Source: Actimicrobium sp035984655 (GTDB lineage Bacteria > Pseudomonadota > Gammaproteobacteria > Burkholderiales > Burkholderiaceae_D). Taken from it: a DNA stretch of 64,000 nucleotides. The position numbers and the translations under genes were made by a program. Location: assembly GCF_035984655.1 (NCBI RefSeq), contig NZ_JAXCHT010000005.1, positions 106,823 through 170,822 of the forward strand, read 5' to 3'. Under the pieces are notes generated by a model that saw only the letters and a list, made by a program, of their open reading frames with translations, had not been told where the DNA came from and did no database searches. This document shows, in pieces, positions 25,757-35,076 of the stretch; the first letter of the stretch is position 1; every line of letters begins with the position of its first letter.

Positions 25757-27145
25757 TCAGATAAAGCGCATCTTGAAGTTGCGCCCCTTGATATTGCCGT
25801 TGCTCAGTTGGGCGAAGGCCTTGTCGGCGATGCGACGGTCAAGCGCCACATAGGTAAAAAATTCAAAGACGTTGATTTTCCCGACCTGCTCCTTGCTCAG
25901 GCCGGCGTCGCCGGTCAATGCGCCGAGCAAGTCTCCGGGACGCAATTTGTCTTTCTTTCCGCCCATGATGCAAAGGGTCACCATCGGCGCCTCCAATGGT
26001 CGGCCCTCAGCCGGCACCAGCGTGTCCAGATCGAACCAGCTGACCGGGCCATGCTGATATTCCTCGATCAGCTTGACCCATTTCTTTTCGTTTGGCGCGC
26101 ACAGGCTCAACGCCAATCCGCGTGCGCCGCCGCGACCGGTACGACCGACCCGATGGATGTGGACCTCGGTGTCTTTCGAGACATCGACATTGATCACCGC
26201 ACCCAGGCTCTGGATATCCAGCCCGCGTGCGGCGACGTCGGTCGCCACCAGCACGGAACAGCTGCCATTGGCGAACAACACCAGGATTTCGTCCCGTTCG
26301 CGTTGTTCAAGTTCTCCGTACAGCGCCATCGCACTGAATCCCTGGGCGCGTAGCTCATCGGCCAGTTCGCGGCAGTGGACCTTGGTATTGCAAAACGCCA
26401 GTGTCGACACCGGCCGGTAATGATTCAGCAATTGCGCGACGGCGGCATTGCGCTGTTCGTAACCGACTTCATAGAAGCGCTGTTCGATGCGGCTGTCGTC
26501 ATGCTGCGCTTCCACCGTGATTTCGGTCGGATCGCGCAGAAACGGTGCACTGGATTTCCGGATGTCGTCGGGATAGGTCGCCGAGAACAGCAGGGTCTGG
26601 CGGCGGGTCGGGCAGGCCGAGACGATGCCGGCGATCTCTTCATAGAACCCCATGTCGACCATTCGGTCGGCTTCATCCAGCACCAGCGTTTGCACCGTCG
26701 ACAGGTCGATGCTGTTGCGACCGATATGGTCACGCAATCGTCCCGGCGTGCCGACGATGATGTGCGCACCATGTTCCAGCGAGGCGATTTGCGGGCGCAT
26801 CGGCGCACCGCCGCAGAGGGTCAGGATCTTGGTGTTGTCGGCAAAGCGGGCCAGGCGACGCAGTTCGTTGGCGACCTGGTCGGCCAGTTCGCGCGTGGGG
26901 CAAATCACTAGTGCCTGAATCGCAAACCAGGTGGGATTGAGGCGTTGCAGAATGCCGATGCCGAATGCTGCGGTCTTGCCGCTGCCGGTCTTGGCTTGCG
27001 CAATCAGATCGCGACGATCAAGAATCACCGGCAGGCTTTGTGCCTGAATTGGCGTCATCGCATGGTAGCCAAGCGACTCCAGGTTGGCGAGCAGCGAGGG
27101 TGACAGCGGCAAGCTGGCGAATGACGTGTCTGTGGTGTTGGGCAT
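25757..27145 (-). CDS. dbpA: ATP-dependent RNA helicase DbpA
   Basis: The 462-residue protein has all DEAD-box helicase motifs: Q-motif, AKTGSGKT, PTRELADQ, DEAD, SAT, ATDVAARGLD and HRVGRTGR. The C-terminal 75 residues (VTLCIMGGKKDKLRPGDLLGAL to the end) form the DbpA RNA-recognition domain that binds hairpin 92 of 23S rRNA, so it is a 50S ribosome assembly helicase. The start codon directly abuts the stop of the DUF1854 gene, so it may be the third gene of the unit beginning with the ABC exporter. Confidence 0.95.
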   Translation of the reverse strand: MPNTTDTSFASLPLSPSLLANLESLGYHAMTPIQAQSLPVILDRRDLIAQAKTGSGKTAAFGIGILQRLNPTWFAIQALVICPTRELADQVANELRRLARFADNTKILTLCGGAPMRPQIASLEHGAHIIVGTPGRLRDHIGRNSIDLSTVQTLVLDEADRMVDMGFYEEIAGIVSACPTRRQTLLFSATYPDDIRKSSAPFLRDPTEITVEAQHDDSRIEQRFYEVGYEQRNAAVAQLLNHYRPVSTLAFCNTKVHCRELADELRAQGFSAMALYGELEQRERDEILVLFANGSCSVLVATDVAARGLDIQSLGAVINVDVSKDTEVHIHRVGRTGRGGARGLALSLCAPNEKKWVKLIEEYQHGPVSWFDLDTLVPAEGRPLEAPMVTLCIMGGKKDKLRPGDLLGALTGDAGLSKEQVGKINVFEFFTYVALDRRIADKAFAQLSNGNIKGRNFKMRFI

Positions 27146-27613
27146 TTACAGGAACCGATCCAGAATTTTTCGTGAGACTTGATCCAGCGCCATGGTGTCG
27201 CGAATCAGAAAGTGAATGCCGTGACTGTCGGAAATCAACAGGGACGCGCTGCCGATGCGGCGAATGTCTTCCTCGCCGCGCAGGACGAAGCGGGTTGGGC
27301 CGCGATCGGTGTCGACCTCCCAGGTGCAGGGGGTGGCATAGCTGGTCACGTCGCGGATGGCGCTGATCTCGGGCATGAATTCGCGGCCTTCGAGTTCGGT
27401 TTCGATCAGTGTGCGAACCGGCGTCGGCAGGTCCTCCAGCCGGTCGATCCATGCGACTTCACGCCCATCCTGGCTGACCATCGCGATGCCGTCATCGGGC
27501 GCCTGGATCGGAAAGGCCCGCACCGGCGAAACGTTCTCATGCGCGACACCTGCGTCGGTGGTCAAGGTGAGCTTGCCGAAGGTGTCGCGCTGCAGGCTGA
27601 ATTGCGTCGTCAT
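27146..27613 (-). CDS. DUF1854 family protein, cyanophycin-locus associated
   Basis: The 155-residue protein matches the DUF1854 family by its PDDGIAMVSQDGREVAWID, ITSYATP-like and RGEEDIRRIG segments. There is no signal peptide and no membrane segment. I recall that NCBI names such proteins cyanophycin metabolism-associated when they sit beside cphA genes, as here. The start overlaps the stop of the ABC exporter gene (ATGA at 27610-27613), so the two are coupled and probably act together. The molecular function is unknown. Confidence 0.8.
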   Translation of the reverse strand: MTTQFSLQRDTFGKLTLTTDAGVAHENVSPVRAFPIQAPDDGIAMVSQDGREVAWIDRLEDLPTPVRTLIETELEGREFMPEISAIRDVTSYATPCTWEVDTDRGPTRFVLRGEEDIRRIGSASLLISDSHGIHFLIRDTMALDQVSRKILDRFL

Positions 27614-29868
27614 GCTGTCTCTCCCGCATCGATATTGCGCGCTTGTGCCTCATACAGTCGGAAATAGGCGCCTTCGCTTGCCATCAGATCGTCGTGTGTA
27701 CCGACCTCGACGATTTCGCCGCGATCCAGCACCACCAGGCGATCGGCCCGGTGCAGCGTTGACAGGCGATGGGCAATGGCAATCGTGGTGCGTCCGGCAA
27801 CCAGATTGTCGAGCGCCTTTTGAATTTCCTTTTCGGTTTCCGAATCGACCGACGAGGTCGCCTCGTCCAGAATCAGAATGCGCGGATCGATCAGCAGGGC
27901 ACGCGCAATCGAAATGCGCTGGCGCTCGCCGCCGGACAATCCCTGGCCGCGTTCGCCCACCATCGAATCGTAGCCCTGCGGCAGGCGCAGGATGAATTCA
28001 TGCGCGTGCGCGGCACGTGCCGCAGCAATGATGTCGGCCCGGCTGGCGCCCGGTTTGCCATAGGCGATGTTGTCGCTGATGGTGCCAAAGAAAAGGAACG
28101 GCTCCTGCAGCACCAGTCCGATATTGCGCCGATAGTCGGCGATGGCGTACGAACGGATATCCACGCCATCGACCAGGATCGCGCCTTCGGTGACGTCGTA
28201 GAAGCGGCAGATCAGATTGACCAGCGTGCTTTTTCCCGAACCGCTGTGTCCGACCAGTCCGATCATTTCGCCCGGCTTGATGATCAGGTTGATGCCGCGA
28301 TTGACGGAGCGATTGCCGTAGCGGAAACCGACGTCGCGCAATTCGATGCGGCCCTCGACGTGGCCAACCGCGACCGGTTGCGCTGGTTCCGGAACGCTGG
28401 AAACGTGATCCAGAATGTCGAAAATTCGCTTGGCGGCGGAGGCCGATTTCTGGGTTACCGAGACGATCCGGCTCATGGAATCCAGCCGCCCGTAAAAGCG
28501 GCTGATGTAGGCAATGAACGCGGTCAGCACACCGACCGTGATTTCGCCGCGCGAGACCTGCCAGATCCCGAAGGCCCAGACCACCAGCAAGCCCATTTCG
28601 GTCAGCAACGACACCGTCGGTGAAAACAGCGACCAGATTTTATTCAAGCGGTCGTTCACCGCCAGATTGTGTTTGTTGGCATCGCGAAAGCGGCTCGACT
28701 CGCGCTGCTCCTGCGCGAAGGCCTTGACCACGCGGATGCCGGGGATGGTGTCGGCCAGCACATTGGTGACTTCGGACCAGACCCGGTCGATCTTTTCAAA
28801 GCCGGTGCGCAGCCGATCGCGCACCACATGGATCATCCACGCAATGAACGGCAGCGGCAGCAGGGTCACCAGCGCCAGCCAAGGATTGATCGAAAACAGG
28901 ATGCCGGCGGTCATGATGATCATCAGCACGTCGGTGGCAAAATCGAGCAGATGCAGCGACAGGAACACACAGATCCGGTCGCTCTCGCTGCCGATGCGCG
29001 ACATCAGATCGCCAGTGCGCTTGCCGCCGAAGTATTCCAGCGACAGGCGCAGCAAATGGTCATAGGTCGAGGTGCGCAAATCCGCGCCAATGCGCTCGGA
29101 AACCAGCGCCAGCACATACGTCTTGGCCCAGCTCAGCGCCCATGCAACCAGTGCCGACCCAAGCAGGCCGACGAGGTAGACCACCACCAGCTTCTGGTCG
29201 ATCTGCTTGCCGTTTTGATACGGAATCAGCACGTTGTCCATCAGTGGAATCGTCAGATACGGGGGAATCATGTGCGCCGCGGTGCCCAGCAGCGTGAGAA
29301 TAAAACCCAGCAGCAGCTGGCCGCGATACGGTCGCGCGAAACGCCACAGGCGCAGCAAGGTCCATGTCGATGGCGGCGTGTGAATCACCTTGGTGCAGAT
29401 CGGGCAGACATCCTGGTCCGGGTCCAGCGGCGCCTTGCAGCTCGGGCAGACGGTCTGGTCATCATTGACGACGTCGACGCCATTGACATGGCTGTCGAGT
29501 TGCGCCGAAAACTGGTCGATCAGGCGGATCGCCAGCAGGTTTTGCCCGAGCGTGAAGCGCCAGCTGGCCAGGCGGCCGGTCTCGTCGGCGATGTCAAGAT
29601 GCCCGACACCGGCGTGGTCATGGTGTTTCAGCGCCAGTCCTTCGCGGAACTGCCAGTCGCGCCACAGCGTTTCGCCCGGCGCGCGCGCCAGGATGCGACG
29701 ATCAGTGACCACCACCAGTCCCTTGGCAAAGCGCAGGCGCGCATCCAGATCCAGCTCGACCGCCGTTATGACAACTTCACCGACCTGCAACTGCGAACTG
29801 GTTTCGGCGCGCCAGTCTGCGGGGATTTCCTGATGGGGATGGGCGATGGGCGAATCGGCGATGATCAT
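27610..29868 (-). CDS. ABC exporter with N-terminal PH-like domain and zinc ribbon, cyanophycin-locus associated
   Basis: The 752-residue protein has three parts. Residues 1-140 look like a bacterial PH-type domain (FAKGLVVVTDRRILAR). Residues about 145-165 form a zinc-ribbon-like CPSC...CPIC motif. The rest is a half-size ABC exporter with six hydrophobic segments and a full ATPase domain (Walker A GHSGSGKST, signature LSGGERQRISIARAL, Walker B ILILDEATSS). Such exporters act as dimers. It is divergent from the cyanophycin synthetase genes and coupled to the DUF1854 gene. The substrate is unknown; peptides, lipids or a regulatory role are all possible. Confidence 0.85.
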   Translation of the reverse strand: MIIADSPIAHPHQEIPADWRAETSSQLQVGEVVITAVELDLDARLRFAKGLVVVTDRRILARAPGETLWRDWQFREGLALKHHDHAGVGHLDIADETGRLASWRFTLGQNLLAIRLIDQFSAQLDSHVNGVDVVNDDQTVCPSCKAPLDPDQDVCPICTKVIHTPPSTWTLLRLWRFARPYRGQLLLGFILTLLGTAAHMIPPYLTIPLMDNVLIPYQNGKQIDQKLVVVYLVGLLGSALVAWALSWAKTYVLALVSERIGADLRTSTYDHLLRLSLEYFGGKRTGDLMSRIGSESDRICVFLSLHLLDFATDVLMIIMTAGILFSINPWLALVTLLPLPFIAWMIHVVRDRLRTGFEKIDRVWSEVTNVLADTIPGIRVVKAFAQEQRESSRFRDANKHNLAVNDRLNKIWSLFSPTVSLLTEMGLLVVWAFGIWQVSRGEITVGVLTAFIAYISRFYGRLDSMSRIVSVTQKSASAAKRIFDILDHVSSVPEPAQPVAVGHVEGRIELRDVGFRYGNRSVNRGINLIIKPGEMIGLVGHSGSGKSTLVNLICRFYDVTEGAILVDGVDIRSYAIADYRRNIGLVLQEPFLFFGTISDNIAYGKPGASRADIIAAARAAHAHEFILRLPQGYDSMVGERGQGLSGGERQRISIARALLIDPRILILDEATSSVDSETEKEIQKALDNLVAGRTTIAIAHRLSTLHRADRLVVLDRGEIVEVGTHDDLMASEGAYFRLYEAQARNIDAGETA

Positions 29869-30222
29869 CGTGCAGCAAACTCCGGTATGAAAATCCAGCC
29901 CAATCTGGCTGGTCAGTTGAATTGCGGGTGAAAAATATTCACTGTCGATCTATTCCATAAAGCAATAAAAAGACGGGGCCAAACAGTTCCTGCGGGTCAC
30001 GGCAGCGCAGTTTTGCGGTATTCTGTCTAGGGAAATAATCTGAAGGAAACTTGACCAGACAGATGGAAGGCAATGCGGAACGCAGTATACCGCAACACAT
30101 TCCAGACGCCCACGCCGGATGCCCCAGGCGCTGCGCAAAACTGAGCGAAACCCTTTGCGAACCGACCTGCACATCGCTTGCGATGCGGCTCCGCAGTAAC
30201 CTGGCAAGCTGAACTTAGAGAA
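29869..30222. other. 354-bp divergent intergenic region before the cyanophycin synthetases
   Basis: The region separates the exporter from the cyanophycin genes. It contains one good rightward promoter candidate at 30013-30041, which would give a leader of about 175 nt before the first synthetase. A 49-codon open frame (30063-30212) lies within this leader but lacks a Shine-Dalgarno site. I see no strong terminator or riboswitch-like motif. Confidence 0.6.
30013..30041 (+). promoter_or_regulatory. Candidate sigma70 promoter for the cyanophycin synthetase genes
   Basis: TTGCGG (30013-30018) and TAATCT (30036-30041) are separated by 17 bp. Predicted transcription start is near 30048, leaving a long leader before the start codon at 30223. 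Confidence 0.4.
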
Positions 30223-32397
30223 ATGATGAAGAAGAAAGATATCGAAATCCTCCGTGTAACCCATTTGCACGGACCTAATATCTGGACGTACCGGCCCTGC
30301 ATCGAAGCCTGGGTTGACATTGGCGCTCTGGAAGATTTCCCCTCTGACTTGATTCCCGGCCTGTATGAGCGGCTGACCGCGTTGCTGCCGAGCCTGATCG
30401 AACATCGTTGCGGCGTCGGCGAGCGCGGTGGTTTTTTGCAGCGCCTGCGCGAGGGCACCTACGCTGCCCATATCCTGGAGCATGTCACCCTCGAATTGCA
30501 AAACCTGGCGGGCATGCGCACCGGCTTCGGCAAGGCCCGCGAAACCAGCGTGCGTGGCGTCTACAAGGTGGCCTTCCGCACGCGCGAGGAGCAGGTCGGC
30601 CGCGCCGCGCTGGCGGCGGCACGCGATCTGTTGATGGCCTTGATCGAAGAACGCTTTTTTGATTTGCCCGCCACACTGGTGACGCTGCGCGACCTGGTGG
30701 ATCGACGCTGTCTCGGCCCGAGCACGGCGCATATCGTCGATGCGGCGACCGTGCGGCAGATTCCGGCAATTCGTCTTACGGACGGCAACCTGGTACAGCT
30801 TGGCTTTGGCGCGCACCAGCGCCGCATCTGGACCGCAGAAACCGACCAGACCGGCGCGGTTGCAGAAAGCATTTCACGCGACAAGGATCTCACCAAGTCG
30901 CTGCTCAGCGCCTGTGGCGTGCCGGTGCCGGAAGGGCGCATGGTCACCAATGCCGAAGAGGCATGGGACGCGGCAGAAGACATTGGCGTGCCGGTGGCGG
31001 TCAAGCCGTACGATGGTAATCATGGGCGTGGCGTGTCGCTCGACTTGAGCAGCAAGGCCGAAATCGTCGCCGCTTATCACCTGGCCCATCGCAAGGGCGG
31101 CGGCAGCGTCATCGTCGAACAGTTCGTGCCTGGTAACGAGCACCGGTTGCTGGTGGTGGGCGACCGGGTCGTCGCCGCAGCCGCCGGCGAAGCGGCCTGG
31201 GTGACCGGCGACGGAACCGCCAATATCATCGAGCTGGTGGACCAGCAGATCAACTCGGACCCGCGTCGTGGTCTCGGGGAAGAATTCCCGCTCAATACGG
31301 TATCGCCGCAAATCGCCGCCGAAATCATCCTCGAACTCGAACGCCAGGGTCTGACTGCCTACGACGTGCTGGAAGCCGGTCGCAAGGCGCTTATCCAGCG
31401 CAATGGCAATGTCGCATTTGATGTGACGGATAACGTCCATCCGGAGGTCGCCGCGATGGCCGTGCTGGCCACCCGCATCGTCGGCCTCGACGTCGCCGGG
31501 ATCGATCTGGTGACACAGGATATTTCACGTCCGTTGTCGCAGCAGCGCGGTGCAATCATCGAAGTCAATGCCGGTCCCGGTTTGCTGTCGCACCTGAAAC
31601 CGGCGAGCGGATCGCCGCGCGCGGTCGGCGCCGCGATCGTCGATCATCTCTTTGCGCCGCATGAAAGCGGACGACTGCCGATCATCGGGGTGGCCGGTTC
31701 ACGCGGCACCACCCTGATCGCGCGGCTGGTGGCGTGGCTGATCCAGATCGACGGCAAGCACGTTGGCCTGGCATGTTCGGACGGACTGTATCTCGACAGC
31801 CGCCAGATCGCGCCAGCCAGGACGCCAGACTGGGAATCCGGTCAACGTCTGCTGATCAACCGCAGCGTCGAAGCCGCCGTTTTTGAAAATTCAGCGCACA
31901 TGATCCTGAGCGAGGGCCTGGCCTACGACAAATGCGAAGTGGGTGTGGTGACCGATATCGACGGCCACACCGCGCTCGGTGAGTTTTACATCGACGCGCC
32001 GGATCAGATGTTCAGCGTGTTGCGCACCCAGGTCGACGTGATTTTACCGAGCGGCACCGCGATCCTGAATGCCGCCGAGCCGCAAGTTGTCGAAATGGCC
32101 AGCCTGTGCGACGGCAAAGTTATCTTCTACGGACTGGATGGACGCCTCGATCCGATTGTTTCTCATCGCGCAGTTGGCGATCGCGTCATCTTTTTACGAG
32201 ATGGAAACGTTGTACTCGCCGAGGGTGCCGAAGAACTGACCTTGATGACGCTTTCGTCACTGAAAGCCAACAAGGCAGCGCAACCGGAAAGCATCCTCGC
32301 CGCAGTTGCCGCAGCATGGGCGCTGGGCGTGAGTCCGGATTTGCTGGCTGCCGGGCTGACGACCTTTGAACTTAATCCGCGTAAAACACATTACTGA
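30223..32397 (+). CDS. Cyanophycin synthetase-like protein with degenerate Mur-ligase site (CphA2-like)
   Basis: The 724-residue protein has the cyanophycin synthetase N-domain, an intact ATP-grasp domain (about residues 220-470; DKDLTKSLL, KPYDGNHGRGV, IIEVNAGPG) and a shortened Mur-ligase-like domain. The Mur P-loop that reads GTNGKT in the neighbouring full enzyme is GSRGTT here (residues 492-497), losing the essential lysine. The protein is also about 130 residues shorter. This matches cyanobacterial CphA2, which uses only the ATP-grasp site to polymerise beta-Asp-Arg dipeptides. I infer such dipeptide recycling or a structural role. ATG 30223 is chosen because family similarity starts at the DIEILRV segment just after it. 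Confidence 0.85.
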   Translation: MMKKKDIEILRVTHLHGPNIWTYRPCIEAWVDIGALEDFPSDLIPGLYERLTALLPSLIEHRCGVGERGGFLQRLREGTYAAHILEHVTLELQNLAGMRTGFGKARETSVRGVYKVAFRTREEQVGRAALAAARDLLMALIEERFFDLPATLVTLRDLVDRRCLGPSTAHIVDAATVRQIPAIRLTDGNLVQLGFGAHQRRIWTAETDQTGAVAESISRDKDLTKSLLSACGVPVPEGRMVTNAEEAWDAAEDIGVPVAVKPYDGNHGRGVSLDLSSKAEIVAAYHLAHRKGGGSVIVEQFVPGNEHRLLVVGDRVVAAAAGEAAWVTGDGTANIIELVDQQINSDPRRGLGEEFPLNTVSPQIAAEIILELERQGLTAYDVLEAGRKALIQRNGNVAFDVTDNVHPEVAAMAVLATRIVGLDVAGIDLVTQDISRPLSQQRGAIIEVNAGPGLLSHLKPASGSPRAVGAAIVDHLFAPHESGRLPIIGVAGSRGTTLIARLVAWLIQIDGKHVGLACSDGLYLDSRQIAPARTPDWESGQRLLINRSVEAAVFENSAHMILSEGLAYDKCEVGVVTDIDGHTALGEFYIDAPDQMFSVLRTQVDVILPSGTAILNAAEPQVVEMASLCDGKVIFYGLDGRLDPIVSHRAVGDRVIFLRDGNVVLAEGAEELTLMTLSSLKANKAAQPESILAAVAAAWALGVSPDLLAAGLTTFELNPRKTHY

Positions 32398-32444
32398 AGT
32401 CGACACACCAGGTCGGCTCAACCATTGGACAGGACAGCTGCTTT

Positions 32445-35015
32445 ATGGAAGTTTCAAGAATCCGGGCCTTACGTGGCCCGAATCTCTGGAGTCATCACAC
32501 CGCAATCGAAGCGATCGTCGGATGCAGCGAGATGGAAGGTTCGATTGATAACCTGCCCGGATTCGAGGCCCGCCTGCGCGAGTTGTTTCCCTCCATCGGA
32601 TCGTTGCAGCCAAGTGGTCAGCAGTCGGCCATTGTGCTGGCACATGTGCTGGAAGTCGCAGCGCTTGGCCTGCAGGCGCAGGCAGGTTGCCCGGTCACCT
32701 TCAGTCGCACCAACCAGACGCTCGAACCCGGCATTTTTCAGGTCGTCGTCGAATATTCCGAAGAGGCCGTAGGTCGCCTCGCGATGAAGCTGGCAGAAGA
32801 ACTCTGCCAGGCCGCGCTGGGCGACACGCCGTTCGAGCTGGCTGACGCACTGCAGCAACTGCGCGACCTCGACGAAGACGTGCGCCTCGGACCCAGCACC
32901 GGTGCCATCGTGCAGGCCGCAGTGGCGCGCAATATTCCCTTTCGACGCCTGACCGATGGCAGCCTCGTGCTGTTCGGCTGGGGCAGTCGACAGCGACGCA
33001 TACAGGCTGCCGAAATGGACACCACCAGCGCCATCGCCGAAGCGATTGCGCAGGACAAGGATCTGACCAAGAAACTCCTGAGCGCCGCCGGTGTGCCGGT
33101 GCCGCAGGGCCGCGAAGTCCACGATGTCGACGATGCCTGGGAAGCCGCTTGCGAAATCGGCTTGCCGGTGGTGGTCAAGCCGCTCGATGGCAATCAGGGC
33201 AAAGGCGTCACCGTCAATGTCACCAGTCGGGAACAGCTCGTCGCCGCGTATGCGTCGGCCGCCGAATTCCGCGATTCGATTCTGGTCGAGCGATTTTTGC
33301 CCGGCAATGACTTCCGGCTGCTGGTGGTGGGCGACAAACTGGTCGCCGCCGCCCGGCGAGATCCGCCGCAGGTAGTCGGCGATGGCAAGCATTCAGTGCG
33401 CCAGCTGGTCGATCAGGTCAACCTCGATCCGCGCCGCGGCGCCGGTCATGCGACCTCGCTGACGAAGATCCGCTTTGACGATATCGCGTTGTCGAGTCTT
33501 GCCAAGCAAGGTTACGACGCCGAGTCGATCCCGCCCAAGGGCCGCCGTGTGGTGTTGCGCAACAATGCCAACCTCTCTACCGGCGGTTCCGCTACCGACG
33601 TCACCGATGATGTCCATCCTGAAGTTGCGGCGCGGGCGATTTCCGCCGCGCGCATGGTCGGCCTCGACATCTGCGGCGTCGACATGGTCTGCGACAACGT
33701 CCTGAAACCGCTGGAAGAGCAGGGCGGTGGCGTGGTCGAAGTCAACGCCGCGCCGGGCCTGCGCATGCACCTGTCGCCGTCGTTTGGCAAGGGACGTGCC
33801 GTCGGCGAAGCCATCATTGCCGACATGTTCGGACGCGGTGATGACGGGCGTATTCCGATCGTCGCCGTCACCGGCACCAACGGCAAGACCACGACGGTGC
33901 GCCTGATTACCCATCTGCTGTCGCACAGCGGTTTGCGCGTCGGCATGACCAATACCGATGGCATCTACATTCGCGGCAAGCGCATCGATACCGGCGATTG
34001 CAGCGGTCCGCGCAGCGCCCGCAATGTGCTGCTGCATCCGGATGTCGATGCGGCGGTGTTCGAAATTGCCCGTGGCGGCGTGCTGCGCGAAGGGCTGGCG
34101 TTTGATCGTTGCCAGGTCGCCGTAGTCACCAACATCGGCACCGGCGACCATCTCGGCCTGAACTACATCACCACCGTCGAAGACCTGGCCGTGCTCAAGC
34201 GCGTGATCGTGCAAAACGTCGCCGACAGCGGCGTGGCGGTGCTCAATGCGAATGATCCGATTGTCGCGCGCATGGCCGATGATTGTCCCGGCTCGGTCAC
34301 GTTCTTCGGCATCGACCGGCGCAATCCGGTGATGGCCAAGCACCGCGCGCAGGGACGGCGTGTGGTCTACGTCGAAGGCGACATGCTGGTTGCCGCCGAA
34401 GGCAAGTTCGAACACAAGATCGCGCTGGCAAGCATTCCGATCACACACGGCGGCACCATCAGTTTTCAGGTTGAAAACGTGATGGCCTCGGTCGCAGCTG
34501 CCTGGGCCGTCGATCTGAATTGGGGCACCATCGCCGCCGGCCTGAAAACCTTCGTCAACGACATCGACAATGCACCCGGCCGGTTCAACATGTTCCAGTT
34601 CCGCGGCGCCACGCTGATTGCTGACTACGGCCACAATCCGGATGCCATCCTGGCGCTGGTCAAGGCCATCGAAGCGATTCCGGCCAAGCGCCGTTCGGTG
34701 GTCATCAGCGGCGCCGGCGACCGACGCGATGAAGACATCCGTCAGCAAACCCGCATCCTCGGCAGCGCGTTCGACAACGTCCTGCTGTACCAGGACCAAT
34801 GTCAGCGTGGTCGCGAGGATGGCGAAGTCGTCGCGTTGTTGCGCGAAGGACTGGTCGGGGCGACCCGCACCAGCCTGATCGATGACATTCGCGGTGAGTT
34901 TGTCGCCATCGATACCGCGCTTGAGCGCCTGCAACCGGGTGACCTGTGCCTGATCCTGGTGGATCAGGTGGAAGAGGCTTTGGCGCATATCGCCGTGCGC
35001 ATCGCACAGGGATAG
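32445..35015 (+). CDS. cphA: Cyanophycin synthetase
   Basis: The 856-residue protein is full length for CphA1 (about 850-875). It has the N-domain (1-160), an ATP-grasp domain that adds aspartate (DKDLTKKLL, KPLDGNQGKGV, VVEVNAAPG) and a Mur-ligase-like domain that adds arginine, with an intact P-loop GTNGKTTT at residues 477-484 and the FEIARGG and DYGHNP segments. It makes multi-L-arginyl-poly-L-aspartate, a cytoplasmic nitrogen store. It follows the CphA2-like gene by 47 bp in the same direction and is followed by a clear terminator. No cyanophycinase gene is in the window. Confidence 0.95.
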   Translation: MEVSRIRALRGPNLWSHHTAIEAIVGCSEMEGSIDNLPGFEARLRELFPSIGSLQPSGQQSAIVLAHVLEVAALGLQAQAGCPVTFSRTNQTLEPGIFQVVVEYSEEAVGRLAMKLAEELCQAALGDTPFELADALQQLRDLDEDVRLGPSTGAIVQAAVARNIPFRRLTDGSLVLFGWGSRQRRIQAAEMDTTSAIAEAIAQDKDLTKKLLSAAGVPVPQGREVHDVDDAWEAACEIGLPVVVKPLDGNQGKGVTVNVTSREQLVAAYASAAEFRDSILVERFLPGNDFRLLVVGDKLVAAARRDPPQVVGDGKHSVRQLVDQVNLDPRRGAGHATSLTKIRFDDIALSSLAKQGYDAESIPPKGRRVVLRNNANLSTGGSATDVTDDVHPEVAARAISAARMVGLDICGVDMVCDNVLKPLEEQGGGVVEVNAAPGLRMHLSPSFGKGRAVGEAIIADMFGRGDDGRIPIVAVTGTNGKTTTVRLITHLLSHSGLRVGMTNTDGIYIRGKRIDTGDCSGPRSARNVLLHPDVDAAVFEIARGGVLREGLAFDRCQVAVVTNIGTGDHLGLNYITTVEDLAVLKRVIVQNVADSGVAVLNANDPIVARMADDCPGSVTFFGIDRRNPVMAKHRAQGRRVVYVEGDMLVAAEGKFEHKIALASIPITHGGTISFQVENVMASVAAAWAVDLNWGTIAAGLKTFVNDIDNAPGRFNMFQFRGATLIADYGHNPDAILALVKAIEAIPAKRRSVVISGAGDRRDEDIRQQTRILGSAFDNVLLYQDQCQRGREDGEVVALLREGLVGATRTSLIDDIRGEFVAIDTALERLQPGDLCLILVDQVEEALAHIAVRIAQG

Positions 35016-35040
35016 TCGGAAAATCCGTTGTCCTGAAGAG

Positions 35041-35076
35041 GCCCGTCGACAATCGCGCATTGTCGGCGGGCTTTTT
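35041..35076 (+). terminator. Rho-independent terminator after the cyanophycin synthetase gene
   Basis: The arms GCCCGTCGACAAT (35041-35053) and ATTGTCGGCGGGC (35059-35071) pair over 13 positions with one G-T wobble and a 5-base loop, followed by TTTTT. It lies 25 bp after the stop codon. The stem could also serve the convergent methyltransferase gene, although no T-run follows on that strand. Confidence 0.85.

Noticed and set aside
30063..30212. 49-codon small frame in the cyanophycin leader
   Set aside because: It ends just before the synthetase gene but has no Shine-Dalgarno and no sign of conservation that I can test here, so it is mentioned only as part of the leader.
33393..35060. 555-codon minus-strand open frame opposite cphA
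   Set aside because: It is a shadow of the conserved cyanophycin synthetase frame, with no recognisable domain and no ribosome site.
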